A stretch of 11,894 bases of DNA from an uncultured Erysipelotrichaceae bacterium. Lineage in GTDB: Bacteria > Bacillota_I > Bacilli_A > RF39 > UBA660. Position 1 is the stretch's first letter, and every line of letters starts with the position of its first letter. This document shows, piece after piece, positions 5,999 to 11,657 of the stretch. The stretch lies in NCBI GenBank assembly GCA_902766545.1, contig CACXEC010000086.1:1-11894 (forward strand), in the 5' to 3' direction. The notes beneath the pieces were generated by a model, which was given only the letters and a program-made list of their open reading frames with translations, did no database searches and had not been told where the DNA came from. A program made the translations under genes and the position numbers.

Positions 5999-8345
5999 AT
6001 TTACTATTTTCTTTTCCATGCCATTTGAAGTTTACTACTTCTGGTATATCTATACCATTTTCTCTAATATATCGGTTATGATATTCTAGTGTATCTTCGC
6101 ATTTCTTAATTAAGGCATTCTTTTTAGAGTTATCTTTTATTTTAGTATATTTTAATACATCTAAAACTAAATGATAACGATCTAATTTATTTAATACACG
6201 CATATCAAATGGTGTAGTAATAGTTCCCTCTTCTTTATATCCGTGAACGTGCAAATTTTGATTAAATCTTTTGTAAGTTAATTGATGAATTAAATGTGGA
6301 TATCCATGAAAAGCAAACACTATTGGTTTATCTTTAGTAAATATTTCATTATATTCATCATTAGTAAGTCCATGTGAATGATCTTCATTAGAGACTAATT
6401 TCATTAAGTCTACTACATTTACAACTCTAATCTTTAATTCTGGTATATTATCATTTAAAATTTGCGTTGCGGCTAAGACTTCTAATGTTGGTGTATCTCC
6501 TGCACAAGCAAGTACAACGTCGGGATTTTGATCACTTGCCCAAGTAAAAATATCTAATCCTTTGGCACAATGTTTTTTAGCATCTTCAATAGATAACCAC
6601 TGTGGTCTTTCGTGTTTAGATGCTACTATCACATTTATATAATTTTTTGTCATTAAAATATGATTGGTACATGATAATAATGTATTTGCATCAAATGGTA
6701 AATATATTCTTGTAATTGAAGCTTTTTTAGTAACTAAATGGTTTAAAAATCCTGGATCTTGATGAGTAAAACCATTATGATCTTGTTGCCAACAATGACT
6801 TGTTAAAATAATATTTAATGAAGATATATCTTTTCGCCATTCTAAGTTACTACAAACTTTTAACCATTTAGCATGTTGGCTTACCATAGAATCTATTATT
6901 CTTATAAACGCTTCATAGCTATGAATTAAACCATGACGTCCAGTTAAGATATATCCTTCAAGTAATCCTTCACATACATGTTCAGATAAAATACTATCTA
7001 TTACTTTTCCATCTGAAGATAAATACTCATCAGTTTCAAGTGTTTCACCATTCCACTTACGATTTGTAACCTTAAATACTTCATTAAAACGATTTGATAA
7101 AGCTTCATCTGGGCCAAATATTTTAAAATTATCGTTAAGTTCTATTATATCCTTTAAATAGTAACCTAATATATACATATCACTCGCACTAACGGTTCCA
7201 TGACCTTCAAATGCAAGTCCATATTTTGTATAATCTGGAATTTGAAGATTTCTTAAAACTAATCCACCATTTGTAATGGGATTGGCACTCATTCTCTTAT
7301 TGCCTTTAGGAGCTAATTCTTTAATAGACTTTATTATTTTTCCCTTTTCATCAAATAACTCATCTACTTTATAACTTTTTAACCATTTTTCTAATATTTT
7401 TAAATTATCAATATTTTCTTCATTAACTGGGACAGGTACTTGATGAGAACGAAAACTATTTTCAATTTCTAATTCATTATAACTTTTTACACCAGTCCAT
7501 CCCTTTGGTGTTTTTAAAATAATCATTGGATAAAATGGTCTTGAGGAATTTTTAGATTTTTTAGCGCGATTTTTTATATCTTTTATTTCTAAAATTACTT
7601 CATCCATTATTTTAGCCATTTTTTGATGCATAATTTTAGGATCAGAGCCAGAAACAATATATGGATGATAACCCATTCCTTCAAAATATTTTTTTAATTC
7701 TGATTCACTAATTCTAGATAAAATGGTAGGATTAGCAATTTTATATCCGTTTAAATGCAAAATAGGTAGTACAACTCCATCTGTTAATGGACTTATTATT
7801 TTGTTTATTTGCCATGAAGCTGATAAGGGTCCTGTTTCAGCTTCACCGTCGCCAATAACACATGCTGCTATAAGATTTGGATTATCTAAAACTGCTCCAT
7901 AAGCATGTGCCAAACTATATCCAAGTTCTCCACCTTCATTAATACTTCCTGGCACTTCAGGAGCCACATGACTAGGCATACCACCTGGAAAGCTAAAACT
8001 TTGACACAACTTTTTTAGACCTTCTTCATCTTCCGTAATTTCCGGATATATTTCAGAATAAGTTCCTTCTACATAAGCATTTGATATCATTGCTTGACCG
8101 CTGTGTCCCGGTCCAGATACGTAAATCATATTTAAATCGTATTTGTTAATAACTCGGTTTAAATGCACATATATAAAGTTTTGCCCTGGTGCAGATCCCC
8201 AGTGACCAACTAATTTTTTCTTAACATCTTCTAGGGTAAGTTCCCTTCTTAAAAGAGGGTTATCCCTTAAATATATTTGTGCGCATGATAAGTAATTTAG
8301 AATTCGAAAATAACTATCTATTTTTTTTAATTCATCGTCATTCAC
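5997..8345 (-). CDS. xfp: Xylulose-5-phosphate/fructose-6-phosphate phosphoketolase
   Basis: 782 residues, full length for the family (about 790-800). This thiamine-diphosphate enzyme cleaves xylulose 5-phosphate (and often fructose 6-phosphate) with phosphate to acetyl phosphate plus glyceraldehyde 3-phosphate or erythrose 4-phosphate, the key step of heterolactic or bifid-type fermentation. Landmarks: GHWGSAPGQNF (47-57), SGPGH (77-81), FPGGMPSH (119-126), the ThDP/metal motif GDGEAETGP (165-173), HLNGYKI (197-203), GPDE (411-414), HSYEAF (475-480) and SHCWQQDHNGFTHQDPG (516-532). It starts with GTG (8343-8345) behind a GGTGAG SD; no in-frame ATG is nearby. A TATACT -10 at 8375-8380 is plausible, with a weak -35. 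It is monocistronic with its own terminator. Which sugar phosphate it prefers cannot be read from sequence. Confidence 0.97.
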   Translation of the reverse strand: MNDDELKKIDSYFRILNYLSCAQIYLRDNPLLRRELTLEDVKKKLVGHWGSAPGQNFIYVHLNRVINKYDLNMIYVSGPGHSGQAMISNAYVEGTYSEIYPEITEDEEGLKKLCQSFSFPGGMPSHVAPEVPGSINEGGELGYSLAHAYGAVLDNPNLIAACVIGDGEAETGPLSASWQINKIISPLTDGVVLPILHLNGYKIANPTILSRISESELKKYFEGMGYHPYIVSGSDPKIMHQKMAKIMDEVILEIKDIKNRAKKSKNSSRPFYPMIILKTPKGWTGVKSYNELEIENSFRSHQVPVPVNEENIDNLKILEKWLKSYKVDELFDEKGKIIKSIKELAPKGNKRMSANPITNGGLVLRNLQIPDYTKYGLAFEGHGTVSASDMYILGYYLKDIIELNDNFKIFGPDEALSNRFNEVFKVTNRKWNGETLETDEYLSSDGKVIDSILSEHVCEGLLEGYILTGRHGLIHSYEAFIRIIDSMVSQHAKWLKVCSNLEWRKDISSLNIILTSHCWQQDHNGFTHQDPGFLNHLVTKKASITRIYLPFDANTLLSCTNHILMTKNYINVIVASKHERPQWLSIEDAKKHCAKGLDIFTWASDQNPDVVLACAGDTPTLEVLAATQILNDNIPELKIRVVNVVDLMKLVSNEDHSHGLTNDEYNEIFTKDKPIVFAFHGYPHLIHQLTYKRFNQNLHVHGYKEEGTITTPFDMRVLNKLDRYHLVLDVLKYTKIKDNSKKNALIKKCEDTLEYHNRYIRENGIDIPEVVNFKWHGKENSK

Positions 8346-8457
8346 AACTAACTCACCCTTTATTCTATATTAATAGTATACAACAAATAACAAATATAAA
8401 AAAGAAAAAGTTTACTTATTATGTTATTTTGATTAATAAAAAATATTATTTAGCCAT

Positions 8458-8486
8458 AGTAAAAGCCTTGAAATATTCAAGGCTTT
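8458..8486 (-). terminator. Terminator of the tRNA pair
   Basis: An 11-bp stem (8462-8472 with 8476-8486; AAAGCCTTGAA/TTCAAGGCTTT) with a 3-nt loop lies 10 bases past the CCA end of tRNA-Pro. It is followed on the minus strand by only one or two extra T residues beyond the stem, so the T-run is short. Confidence 0.65.
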
Positions 8487-8496
8487 AATTATAAAC

Positions 8497-8573
8497 TGGT
8501 CGGGAAGACAGGATTCGAACCTGCGACCCCTACGTCCCAAGCGTAGTGCACTACCAAGCTGTGCTACTTCCCG
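8497..8573 (-). tRNA. tRNA-Pro (anticodon TGG), CCA encoded
   Basis: 77 bases including an encoded CCA. Acceptor arms CGGGAAG/CTTCCCG pair fully, with discriminator A. D-stem GCAC/GTGC, anticodon stem CTACG/CGTAG around loop CTTGGGA (anticodon TGG), T-arm GCAGG-TTCGAAT-CCTGT with one G-U pair. It follows tRNA-Arg by 6 bases and is surely co-transcribed with it. Confidence 0.97.
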
Positions 8574-8579
8574 AATTAA

Positions 8580-8656
8580 TGGTACGCCCAAAGGGAGTCG
8601 AACCCCCAACCTTTAGATCCGTAGTCTAACGCTCTATCCAGTTGAGCTATGGGCGC
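8580..8656 (-). tRNA. tRNA-Arg (anticodon ACG), CCA encoded
   Basis: 77 bases including CCA. Acceptor GCGCCCA pairs with TGGGCGT, leaving a G1-U72 wobble at the end. D-stem GCTC/GAGC, anticodon stem TTAGA/TCTAA around loop CTACGGA (anticodon ACG, expected to be edited to ICG by TadA). The T-stem GGGGG/CCCTT has two G-U pairs at its base. The cloverleaf is otherwise normal, so it should be functional. Confidence 0.95.
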
Positions 8657-8687
8657 AGTTTATGCCTCTTTGGCTAAGTACTCAAAT

Positions 8688-8693
8688 ATTATA
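8688..8693 (-). promoter_or_regulatory. -10 element of the tRNA operon
   Basis: TATAAT on the minus strand, 31 bases before the tRNA-Arg 5' end. A -35 is weak (TTTATT region). Position and perfect hexamer make it the likely start of the tRNA transcript. Confidence 0.5.
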
Positions 8694-8733
8694 TCATAAT
8701 TTTTAAAAAAATAAAGCTTTTTTTTTATTATCA

Positions 8734-8742
8734 TGTTATAAT
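8734..8742 (+). promoter_or_regulatory. Extended -10 promoter of the 137-aa gene
   Basis: TGTTATAAT, an extended -10 (TG-N-TATAAT), with no clear -35. Transcription would begin near 8749, giving a leader of about 10 bases with GGTGA as ribosome site. Confidence 0.6.
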
Positions 8743-8759
8743 TATTATGGTGAAGCTAG

Positions 8760-9173
8760 ATGAACAATATAGAAGCTTTAAATATTATATTCGAAAATGG
8801 GGATAACATTCTTATTAAAAATGAGGATATTAAAGATTTTTATATTTCTAATATTGATAGTAAAGGTAATGAAATTCCCTATGAGCAGACGATTATAAAA
8901 AATAAACTATATGCTAATTTTATGTTATTAAAATTAAATAATAAATTACTAGACTCAAACGTTATTAAGCGTATAAAGTCACGTAATGATATAACTGAAG
9001 TTGCAATAGTATTTAATAATCATAAGTCTATTAGATTTATTATCGCATCTAATGCTAATCCTTTTGCTGGCATATATAACAACGATTATGAGTATTTATA
9101 TGAAGATGATAAGTCTTTAGGATTATTACTTTCAGAATATAATATTAAATATAAAAATAATTTATTCATATAA
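8760..9173 (+). CDS. Hypothetical protein, 137 aa
   Basis: I do not recognise a family. The protein is cytoplasmic by appearance: no signal peptide or membrane helix. It is rich in Asn, Ile, Lys and Asp and alternates short strand-like segments (ALNIIFENGDNILI, EVAIVFNNHKSIRFIIASN) with charged turns, suggesting a small beta-rich domain. ATG start with a weak GGTGA site close behind an extended -10 promoter, and a good terminator immediately after the stop, so it is a complete monocistronic gene. Codon use matches the neighbours. It sits between the tRNA pair (divergent) and the transglutaminase-like gene (convergent), which gives no functional hint. Confidence 0.75.
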   Translation: MNNIEALNIIFENGDNILIKNEDIKDFYISNIDSKGNEIPYEQTIIKNKLYANFMLLKLNNKLLDSNVIKRIKSRNDITEVAIVFNNHKSIRFIIASNANPFAGIYNNDYEYLYEDDKSLGLLLSEYNIKYKNNLFI

Positions 9174-9203
9174 AAATGTTAAAATAACATTTTATTTTTT
9201 TTC
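9173..9203. terminator. Terminator between convergent genes
   Basis: A 9-bp stem (9173-9181 with 9185-9193; AAAATGTTA/TAACATTTT) with an AAA loop is followed on the plus strand by A then T8. The stop codons of both convergent genes touch the stem. Strong for the plus gene, weaker for the minus one. Confidence 0.75.
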
Positions 9204-10151
9204 AAAATTCATCAAAGGGTTTTTTAGGGGTTTTATTTGTCTTCCAAGTCCCTCCCTAGGTTCATGTTTAAACATACTGTCTTCTCTAGCTAAAAATCTA
9301 ATATAATCTTGGGCTGTGTACTCGGTATAATAATCTGTACTTCCCATAATTTCATAGTATGTTCCATTTCTAGCAGATAAAGCAAAGCCATCAAAGTAAT
9401 TTTTTATATTTTCAAAGTTAAAATCTATCCACCCTCTTTCAATTATTCTTTCTGATAATTCTTTTCTTTTTTCGTTTTGAATCATATATACGCCTGGAGC
9501 ACATCCCGCTAAACCAACAACACCCATTCTAGAAAGAATATTTCGATTAAAAATATTGAAAAATTGCTTATAAGTTAAATCTATCAAATATTTTTTACGA
9601 TCAATTTGTGCAATATTAAAAAAATGAAAGCCATGACCTCCAAATAATTTTTCTTTGGAATCAAATCCTGGATCAATACGCACTCTTTTACATTTTATAC
9701 CATATTTAGCACAAATATCAGATGTATATTTACTTGCCATATAACACATATCCGAAACATCTATTTGATCAATACTTGTTAATTTTGGATTAAATGATTG
9801 ATAATTCATTAAAATTTTTTTTCTTACTTCGCTACAAATAAAGTCAAGCATTTCTTCTGTAGAATGAATTCGTTCTCGCTCAATAATAACGCTTTTAGTT
9901 GGTAATAGATATTTTTCTCCTAATAGCGATTCACATGCAATTATAATATCTTTAATATCATCATAAAGTTTTAAATGTTCTTCATCAGAATATAATTTTG
10001 AATATGATAGTTTACATGTTTGATATATTTCTTTTAATATTCTTATTCTGTCCATATGAGAAGGACATTCTAACTCTTTTTTTCTTTGATTTAAATATTT
10101 AATCATCTCTTCATATGTAAATACTTCAATTCTATTGCTGTTTTTATCCAT
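9192..10151 (-). CDS. Transglutaminase-like fold protein, unknown substrate
   Basis: 319 residues without signal peptide or membrane helix. The central part shows the order and spacing of a transglutaminase/papain-like triad: DMCYMASKYTSDICAKYGIKCKRVRID (Cys136 at a helix start, then a YGI-CKRV strand as in the family's LL-x-x-GI-x-x-R), GGHGFHFFNIAQ (His173 or His176) and KKYLIDLTYKQFF (Asp191). It could be a protease, amidase or acyl-transfer enzyme, or an inactive relative; the call is from motif pattern only. The C-terminal 110 residues (GLAGCAPGVYMI, GTYYEIMGSTDYYTEY) are unfamiliar and may confer specificity. Start ATG with AGAGATGA-type SD; a TATAAT -10 at 10188-10193 lies upstream. 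Monogenic, convergent with the 137-aa gene. Confidence 0.6.
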   Translation of the reverse strand: MDKNSNRIEVFTYEEMIKYLNQRKKELECPSHMDRIRILKEIYQTCKLSYSKLYSDEEHLKLYDDIKDIIIACESLLGEKYLLPTKSVIIERERIHSTEEMLDFICSEVRKKILMNYQSFNPKLTSIDQIDVSDMCYMASKYTSDICAKYGIKCKRVRIDPGFDSKEKLFGGHGFHFFNIAQIDRKKYLIDLTYKQFFNIFNRNILSRMGVVGLAGCAPGVYMIQNEKRKELSERIIERGWIDFNFENIKNYFDGFALSARNGTYYEIMGSTDYYTEYTAQDYIRFLAREDSMFKHEPREGLGRQIKPLKNPLMNFEKK

Positions 10152-10187
10152 AGTATCATCTCTTGTTAATAATATTTCAAACTGAGC

Positions 10188-10193
10188 ATTATA
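10188..10193 (-). promoter_or_regulatory. -10 element of the transglutaminase-like gene
   Basis: TATAAT on the minus strand, about 37 bases before the ATG. No consensus -35 is visible at the usual distance. Confidence 0.4.
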
Positions 10194-10226
10194 TTACAAT
10201 AAACGATGATATTTTTCTACAAAAAT

Positions 10227-10273
10227 GTAAGAAAAACGTAAATATTAAGTAAATTTATATTGAAGATATGTAA
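10227..10273 (+). repeat. 11-bp-phased GTAA direct repeats upstream of the 10310 operon
   Basis: GTAA occurs at 10227, 10238 and 10249, exactly one helical turn apart, and again at 10270 (21 further). On the other strand this reads TTAC every 11 bases, a layout like the direct-repeat boxes of OmpR/PhoB-type response regulators such as PhoP of Bacillus. The location just before the operon start suits an operator. AT-richness makes chance possible. Confidence 0.35.
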
Positions 10274-10309
10274 ATTATGATATTTTTATAATAAAGAGAG
10301 GTGTTTTAT

Positions 10310-10753
10310 GTGGAAGAAGTACATGTAAAGGAAGTAGAGCCGAAAGAAGTTAAAGATTATTTAAGATTAATTGCTGCTCAAAATGAAAGTACAAGACGAA
10401 TACGAATTGAGGGAATTAAAGATGCCATTACAGACGAACAAAGAAGAAGACGTGGGTCTGCAATTGTTGCAGCCATAAGTTTCGCTGTTGCAACACATTT
10501 TTCTGGAATAAACCCTGATGTAGCAATTCAAACTGAAATACAGGCTTTAAATTCTTTTGAAGCTCTTAAAGATTACCTTAGTATGATTACCCCAGCTATG
10601 TATGCAACAATGGCTGCAACTGCAGCAAGTTTTAGCAATTTTATTAGACACAATAGAGCTTTTAGAAGAGCTAATAAAGAATTTGATAATATGGTGAATA
10701 ACGAACCTGTAAACTTACAAGATTTAGTCGAAAAACAAGCAAAAACAATGTAA
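10310..10753 (+). CDS. Predicted two-helix membrane protein, 147 aa, unknown
   Basis: GTG start at 10310 chosen because a GAGGTG site (10298-10303) ends six bases upstream; an upstream GTG at 10301 is inside that site and would lack one. An ATG at 10308 is in another frame and stops after six codons. The protein opens with an acidic/basic mixed helix (EEVHVKEVEPKEVKDYLRL), has a basic patch RRRRG (45-49), then two hydrophobic segments at about 49-67 (SAIVAAISFAVATHF) and 91-111 (MITPAMYATMAATAASFSNF), and a charged tail. It looks like a small hairpin membrane protein with both ends inside, though the Ala-rich segments could be soluble helices. No family recognised. The next gene starts 14 bases downstream with a perfect SD, so the two form an operon. 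Confidence 0.7.
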   Translation: MEEVHVKEVEPKEVKDYLRLIAAQNESTRRIRIEGIKDAITDEQRRRRGSAIVAAISFAVATHFSGINPDVAIQTEIQALNSFEALKDYLSMITPAMYATMAATAASFSNFIRHNRAFRRANKEFDNMVNNEPVNLQDLVEKQAKTM

Positions 10754-10767
10754 GGAGGATTTTTTAA

Positions 10768-10992
10768 ATGATTGAAGTTGGAAAAATACTACAAGCAGAT
10801 GGTAATGAATATACTCTTGTAGATAAATTTATTAAAGATAACAATACTTATTTATACCTATCCAATATAAATGAAATTGGTGATTTTATTTTTGGAAAGT
10901 TAGACGGCGAAGATATTGTTCTTTTAAATGATCCTGATGAACTAGAAATGGCACTTAAACAATTCAATGCTGATTTACATAATTTTAATTAA
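10768..10992 (+). CDS. Small acidic protein, 74 aa, DUF1292/YrzB-like
   Basis: ATG with a strong AAGGAGG site nine bases upstream, 14 bases after the previous stop. The sequence (ILQADGNEYTLVDKFIKDNN, then YLYLSNIN, GEDIVLLNDPDELEMALKQF) has the shape of the small acidic DUF1292 (YrzB) proteins: a DGNEY-like opening, a second strand reporting on current values, and an acidic C-terminal helix. That resemblance is weak and from memory; function of that family is unknown. It is the last gene of the two-gene operon and is followed by a terminator. Confidence 0.75.
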   Translation: MIEVGKILQADGNEYTLVDKFIKDNNTYLYLSNINEIGDFIFGKLDGEDIVLLNDPDELEMALKQFNADLHNFN

Positions 10993-11018
10993 AACAATCC
11001 CATATAGATTGTTTTTTT
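10991..11018 (+). terminator. Terminator of the 10310-10992 operon
   Basis: A 9-bp stem (10991-10999 with 11007-11015; AAAACAATC/GATTGTTTT) with a 7-nt loop, ending in seven T residues. It starts at the stop codon of the 74-aa gene. Confidence 0.8.
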
Positions 11019-11020
11019 AC

Positions 11021-11048
11021 AATAAAAAACAAACACAATATGTGTTTG
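11021..11048 (-). terminator. Minus-strand terminator of an orphan RNA
   Basis: An 8-bp stem (11030-11037 with 11041-11048; CAAACACA/TGTGTTTG) with a 3-nt loop is followed on the minus strand by TTTTTTATTG. There is no minus-strand protein gene upstream to terminate, so it implies a non-coding transcript from 11050-11200. Confidence 0.65.
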
Positions 11049-11140
11049 CAAATATTTTACTGGTGCCCGTAGCCGGCAGGTACTGAACACATTATTCTCA
11101 TTTCATTACAACAATAATTCTACTCCTGATTTAAAATCAA
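11021..11140 (-). ncRNA. Candidate orphan small RNA, related to the neighbouring antitoxin-like RNA
   Basis: The 10993-11259 interval has no protein gene. On the minus strand, a GC-rich block at about 11060-11092 (GTTCAGTACCTGCCGGCTAC then GGGCACC) stands out against a background near 25% GC, can fold around TGCC-GGCTACG-GGCA, and runs into a canonical terminator. Its GTTCAGTACCTGCC resembles GTTGAGTACTCGCC in the antisense RNA at 11463-11477 and GTTGAGTGCTTGCC in the toxin mRNA leader, and the order motif, short linker, terminator is the same as in the antisense RNA. Both also share GAGAATA upstream. Only a weak promoter is visible (TTGTTA-17-TTTTAA around 11130-11160). No partner toxin ORF is evident. 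The 5' end is a guess. Confidence 0.4.
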
Positions 11141-11224
11141 GTAAACAATTTTATAACAAAAACTTGCATATTATATAACATATAAAGTATCCTTCATTTA
11201 ACAGTATGTTTATATAAAAATATA

Positions 11225-11253
11225 TTGTGTCAAAAACATTTGTTTGCTATAAT
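11225..11253 (+). promoter_or_regulatory. Promoter of the toxin-like mRNA
   Basis: TTGTGT (11225-11230), 17-base spacer, TATAAT (11248-11253) with an extended TG (TGCTATAAT). Transcription would start near 11260, at AGGGAAACTT. Confidence 0.75.
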
Positions 11254-11284
11254 GTTTATAGGGAAACTTAACAGTTGAGTGCTT

Positions 11285-11310
11285 GCCAACTTTCATAAGA
11301 AAGGGGGCTG
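11285..11310 (+). promoter_or_regulatory. Leader hairpin sequestering the toxin Shine-Dalgarno
   Basis: GCC-AA-CTTTC (from 11285), loop ATAA, GAAAG-GG-GGC: 8 paired bases around an AA/GG internal loop. The SD (AAAGGGGG, 11301-11307 region) is inside the 3' arm, so translation would be restrained until the hairpin opens, as in known type I toxin mRNAs. Confidence 0.5.
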
Positions 11311-11312
11311 AT

Positions 11313-11399
11313 ATGATGCATAAGAAAGATTTTTTAATCTTAGCTCTTATTGTAATTATCTTCTTACTAATAGCCTTACTTTTTACTCTAGTAATATAG
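11313..11399 (+). CDS. 28-aa hydrophobic peptide, candidate type I toxin
   Basis: Two tandem ATGs (11313 and 11316) follow a strong AAAGGGGG site at 5 and 8 bases, so the second may be the real start. The peptide begins MMHKKDFLILALIVIIF and continues as Leu/Ile/Val/Phe/Ala to the stop: a short cationic N-terminus and one membrane helix of about 22 residues, ending at the helix. Small membrane peptides of this kind (TxpA, BsrG, Fst, holin-like toxins) are toxic when overproduced. The own promoter, SD hairpin, 5'/3' pairing and opposing RNA all fit a type I toxin. The sequence itself matches no family I can name; a harmless small membrane protein remains possible. Confidence 0.6.
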   Translation: MMHKKDFLILALIVIIFLLIALLFTLVI

Positions 11400-11409
11400 T
11401 AATCTATAA

Positions 11410-11452
11410 TAAGAGAAAAGCACTCAATTTACTTTCAGTAGATTAAGTGCTT
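11410..11452 (-). terminator. Terminator of the antisense RNA
   Basis: Hairpin 11418-11424/11446-11452 (AAGCACT/AGTGCTT), one C/A mismatch, AAT/ATT, a possible wobble and TACT/AGTA around a TTC loop. On the minus strand it is followed by TTCTCTTATT. The plus side lacks a T-run, so it acts mainly for the antisense RNA. Confidence 0.6.
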
Positions 11453-11466
11453 ACACAATTTGTGGC

Positions 11467-11510
11467 GAGTACTCAACTTCCGATTGTTAAGTATTCTCCT
11501 TTTCTATTAT
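11467..11510 (+). terminator. Terminator of the toxin-like mRNA
   Basis: GAG-TACTCAAC (11467-11477) pairs with GTTAAGTA-TT-CTC (11486-11498): 3 plus 8 bp with a TT bulge and an 8-nt loop, followed by CTTTTCTATT. It doubles as the right arm of the inverted repeat and so competes with 5'/3' closure. Confidence 0.55.
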
Positions 11511-11534
11511 ATTCAAGTTTCCCTTGACACATAC

Positions 11535-11563
11535 ATAATATCATATTTTAATATAATTGTCAA
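11535..11563 (-). promoter_or_regulatory. Promoter of the antisense RNA
   Basis: TTGACA (11558-11563, perfect -35), 17-base spacer and TATTAT (11535-11540) on the minus strand. Transcription would start near 11528. It is the best -35 in the window, fitting an RNA made in excess. Confidence 0.8.
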
Positions 11564-11570
11564 AATTTTA

Positions 11571-11599
11571 TTGATTTTTTGATTTGCTTGTGTTATCAT
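11571..11599 (+). promoter_or_regulatory. Promoter of the SipW-type exported protein gene
   Basis: TTGATT (11571-11576), 17-base spacer, TATCAT (11594-11599) with extended TG (TGTTATCAT). The leader would be about 50 bases and includes a stray AGGAGG not followed by a start codon. Confidence 0.6.
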
Positions 11600-11657
11600 T
11601 TTAATAGAGGGTAGGAGGACAGTAGTAATCCACTATCTTATTATGAAAGGAGAAAAT

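Larger units (their letters stand above)
11260..11524. repeat. Imperfect inverted repeat enclosing the toxin-antitoxin-like locus
   Basis: Left arm 11260-11288, right arm 11463-11524. Three blocks match in inverted order: AGGGAAACTT (11260-11269) with 11515-11524; ACTTAACA (11266-11273) with 11485-11492; and GTTGAGTGCTTGCCA (11274-11288) with TGGCGAGTACTCAAC (11463-11477), the last as 13 Watson-Crick plus two G-U pairs in RNA. In the plus transcript the last two blocks form a 23-bp 5'-to-3' closure with a 7-nt bulge. The minus RNA starts with the same AGGGAAACTT. Confidence 0.75.
11408..11528 (-). ncRNA. Candidate antisense (antitoxin) RNA, about 120 nt
   Basis: A strong minus-strand promoter (TTGACA-17-TATTAT) points at this segment and a terminator hairpin ends it at 11418. 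It has no meaningful ORF. It is complementary to about 100 bases of the toxin-like mRNA 3' region (about 11408-11508), starting just past the peptide stop at 11399, the geometry of RatA, SR4 and SR5 of Bacillus. Its two hairpins are the mirror images of the mRNA terminator (loop AATCGGAA) and of the stem at 11418-11452, giving loops for initial contact. Confidence 0.55.

Noticed and set aside
8279..8488. Plus-strand 69-aa frame at the phosphoketolase start
   Set aside because: Overlaps the phosphoketolase 5' end and promoter and runs into the tRNA terminator; no SD.
11060..11092. GC-rich block as tRNA, 4.5S RNA or tmRNA piece
   Set aside because: No cloverleaf, no SRP GGAAG-type tetraloop helix and no T-arm consensus could be drawn.
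11260..11524. Inverted repeat as a MITE or IS end
   Set aside because: No target-site duplication is visible, promoters lie outside the repeats, and the arms serve as RNA pairing and terminator elements. A mobile origin is not excluded.
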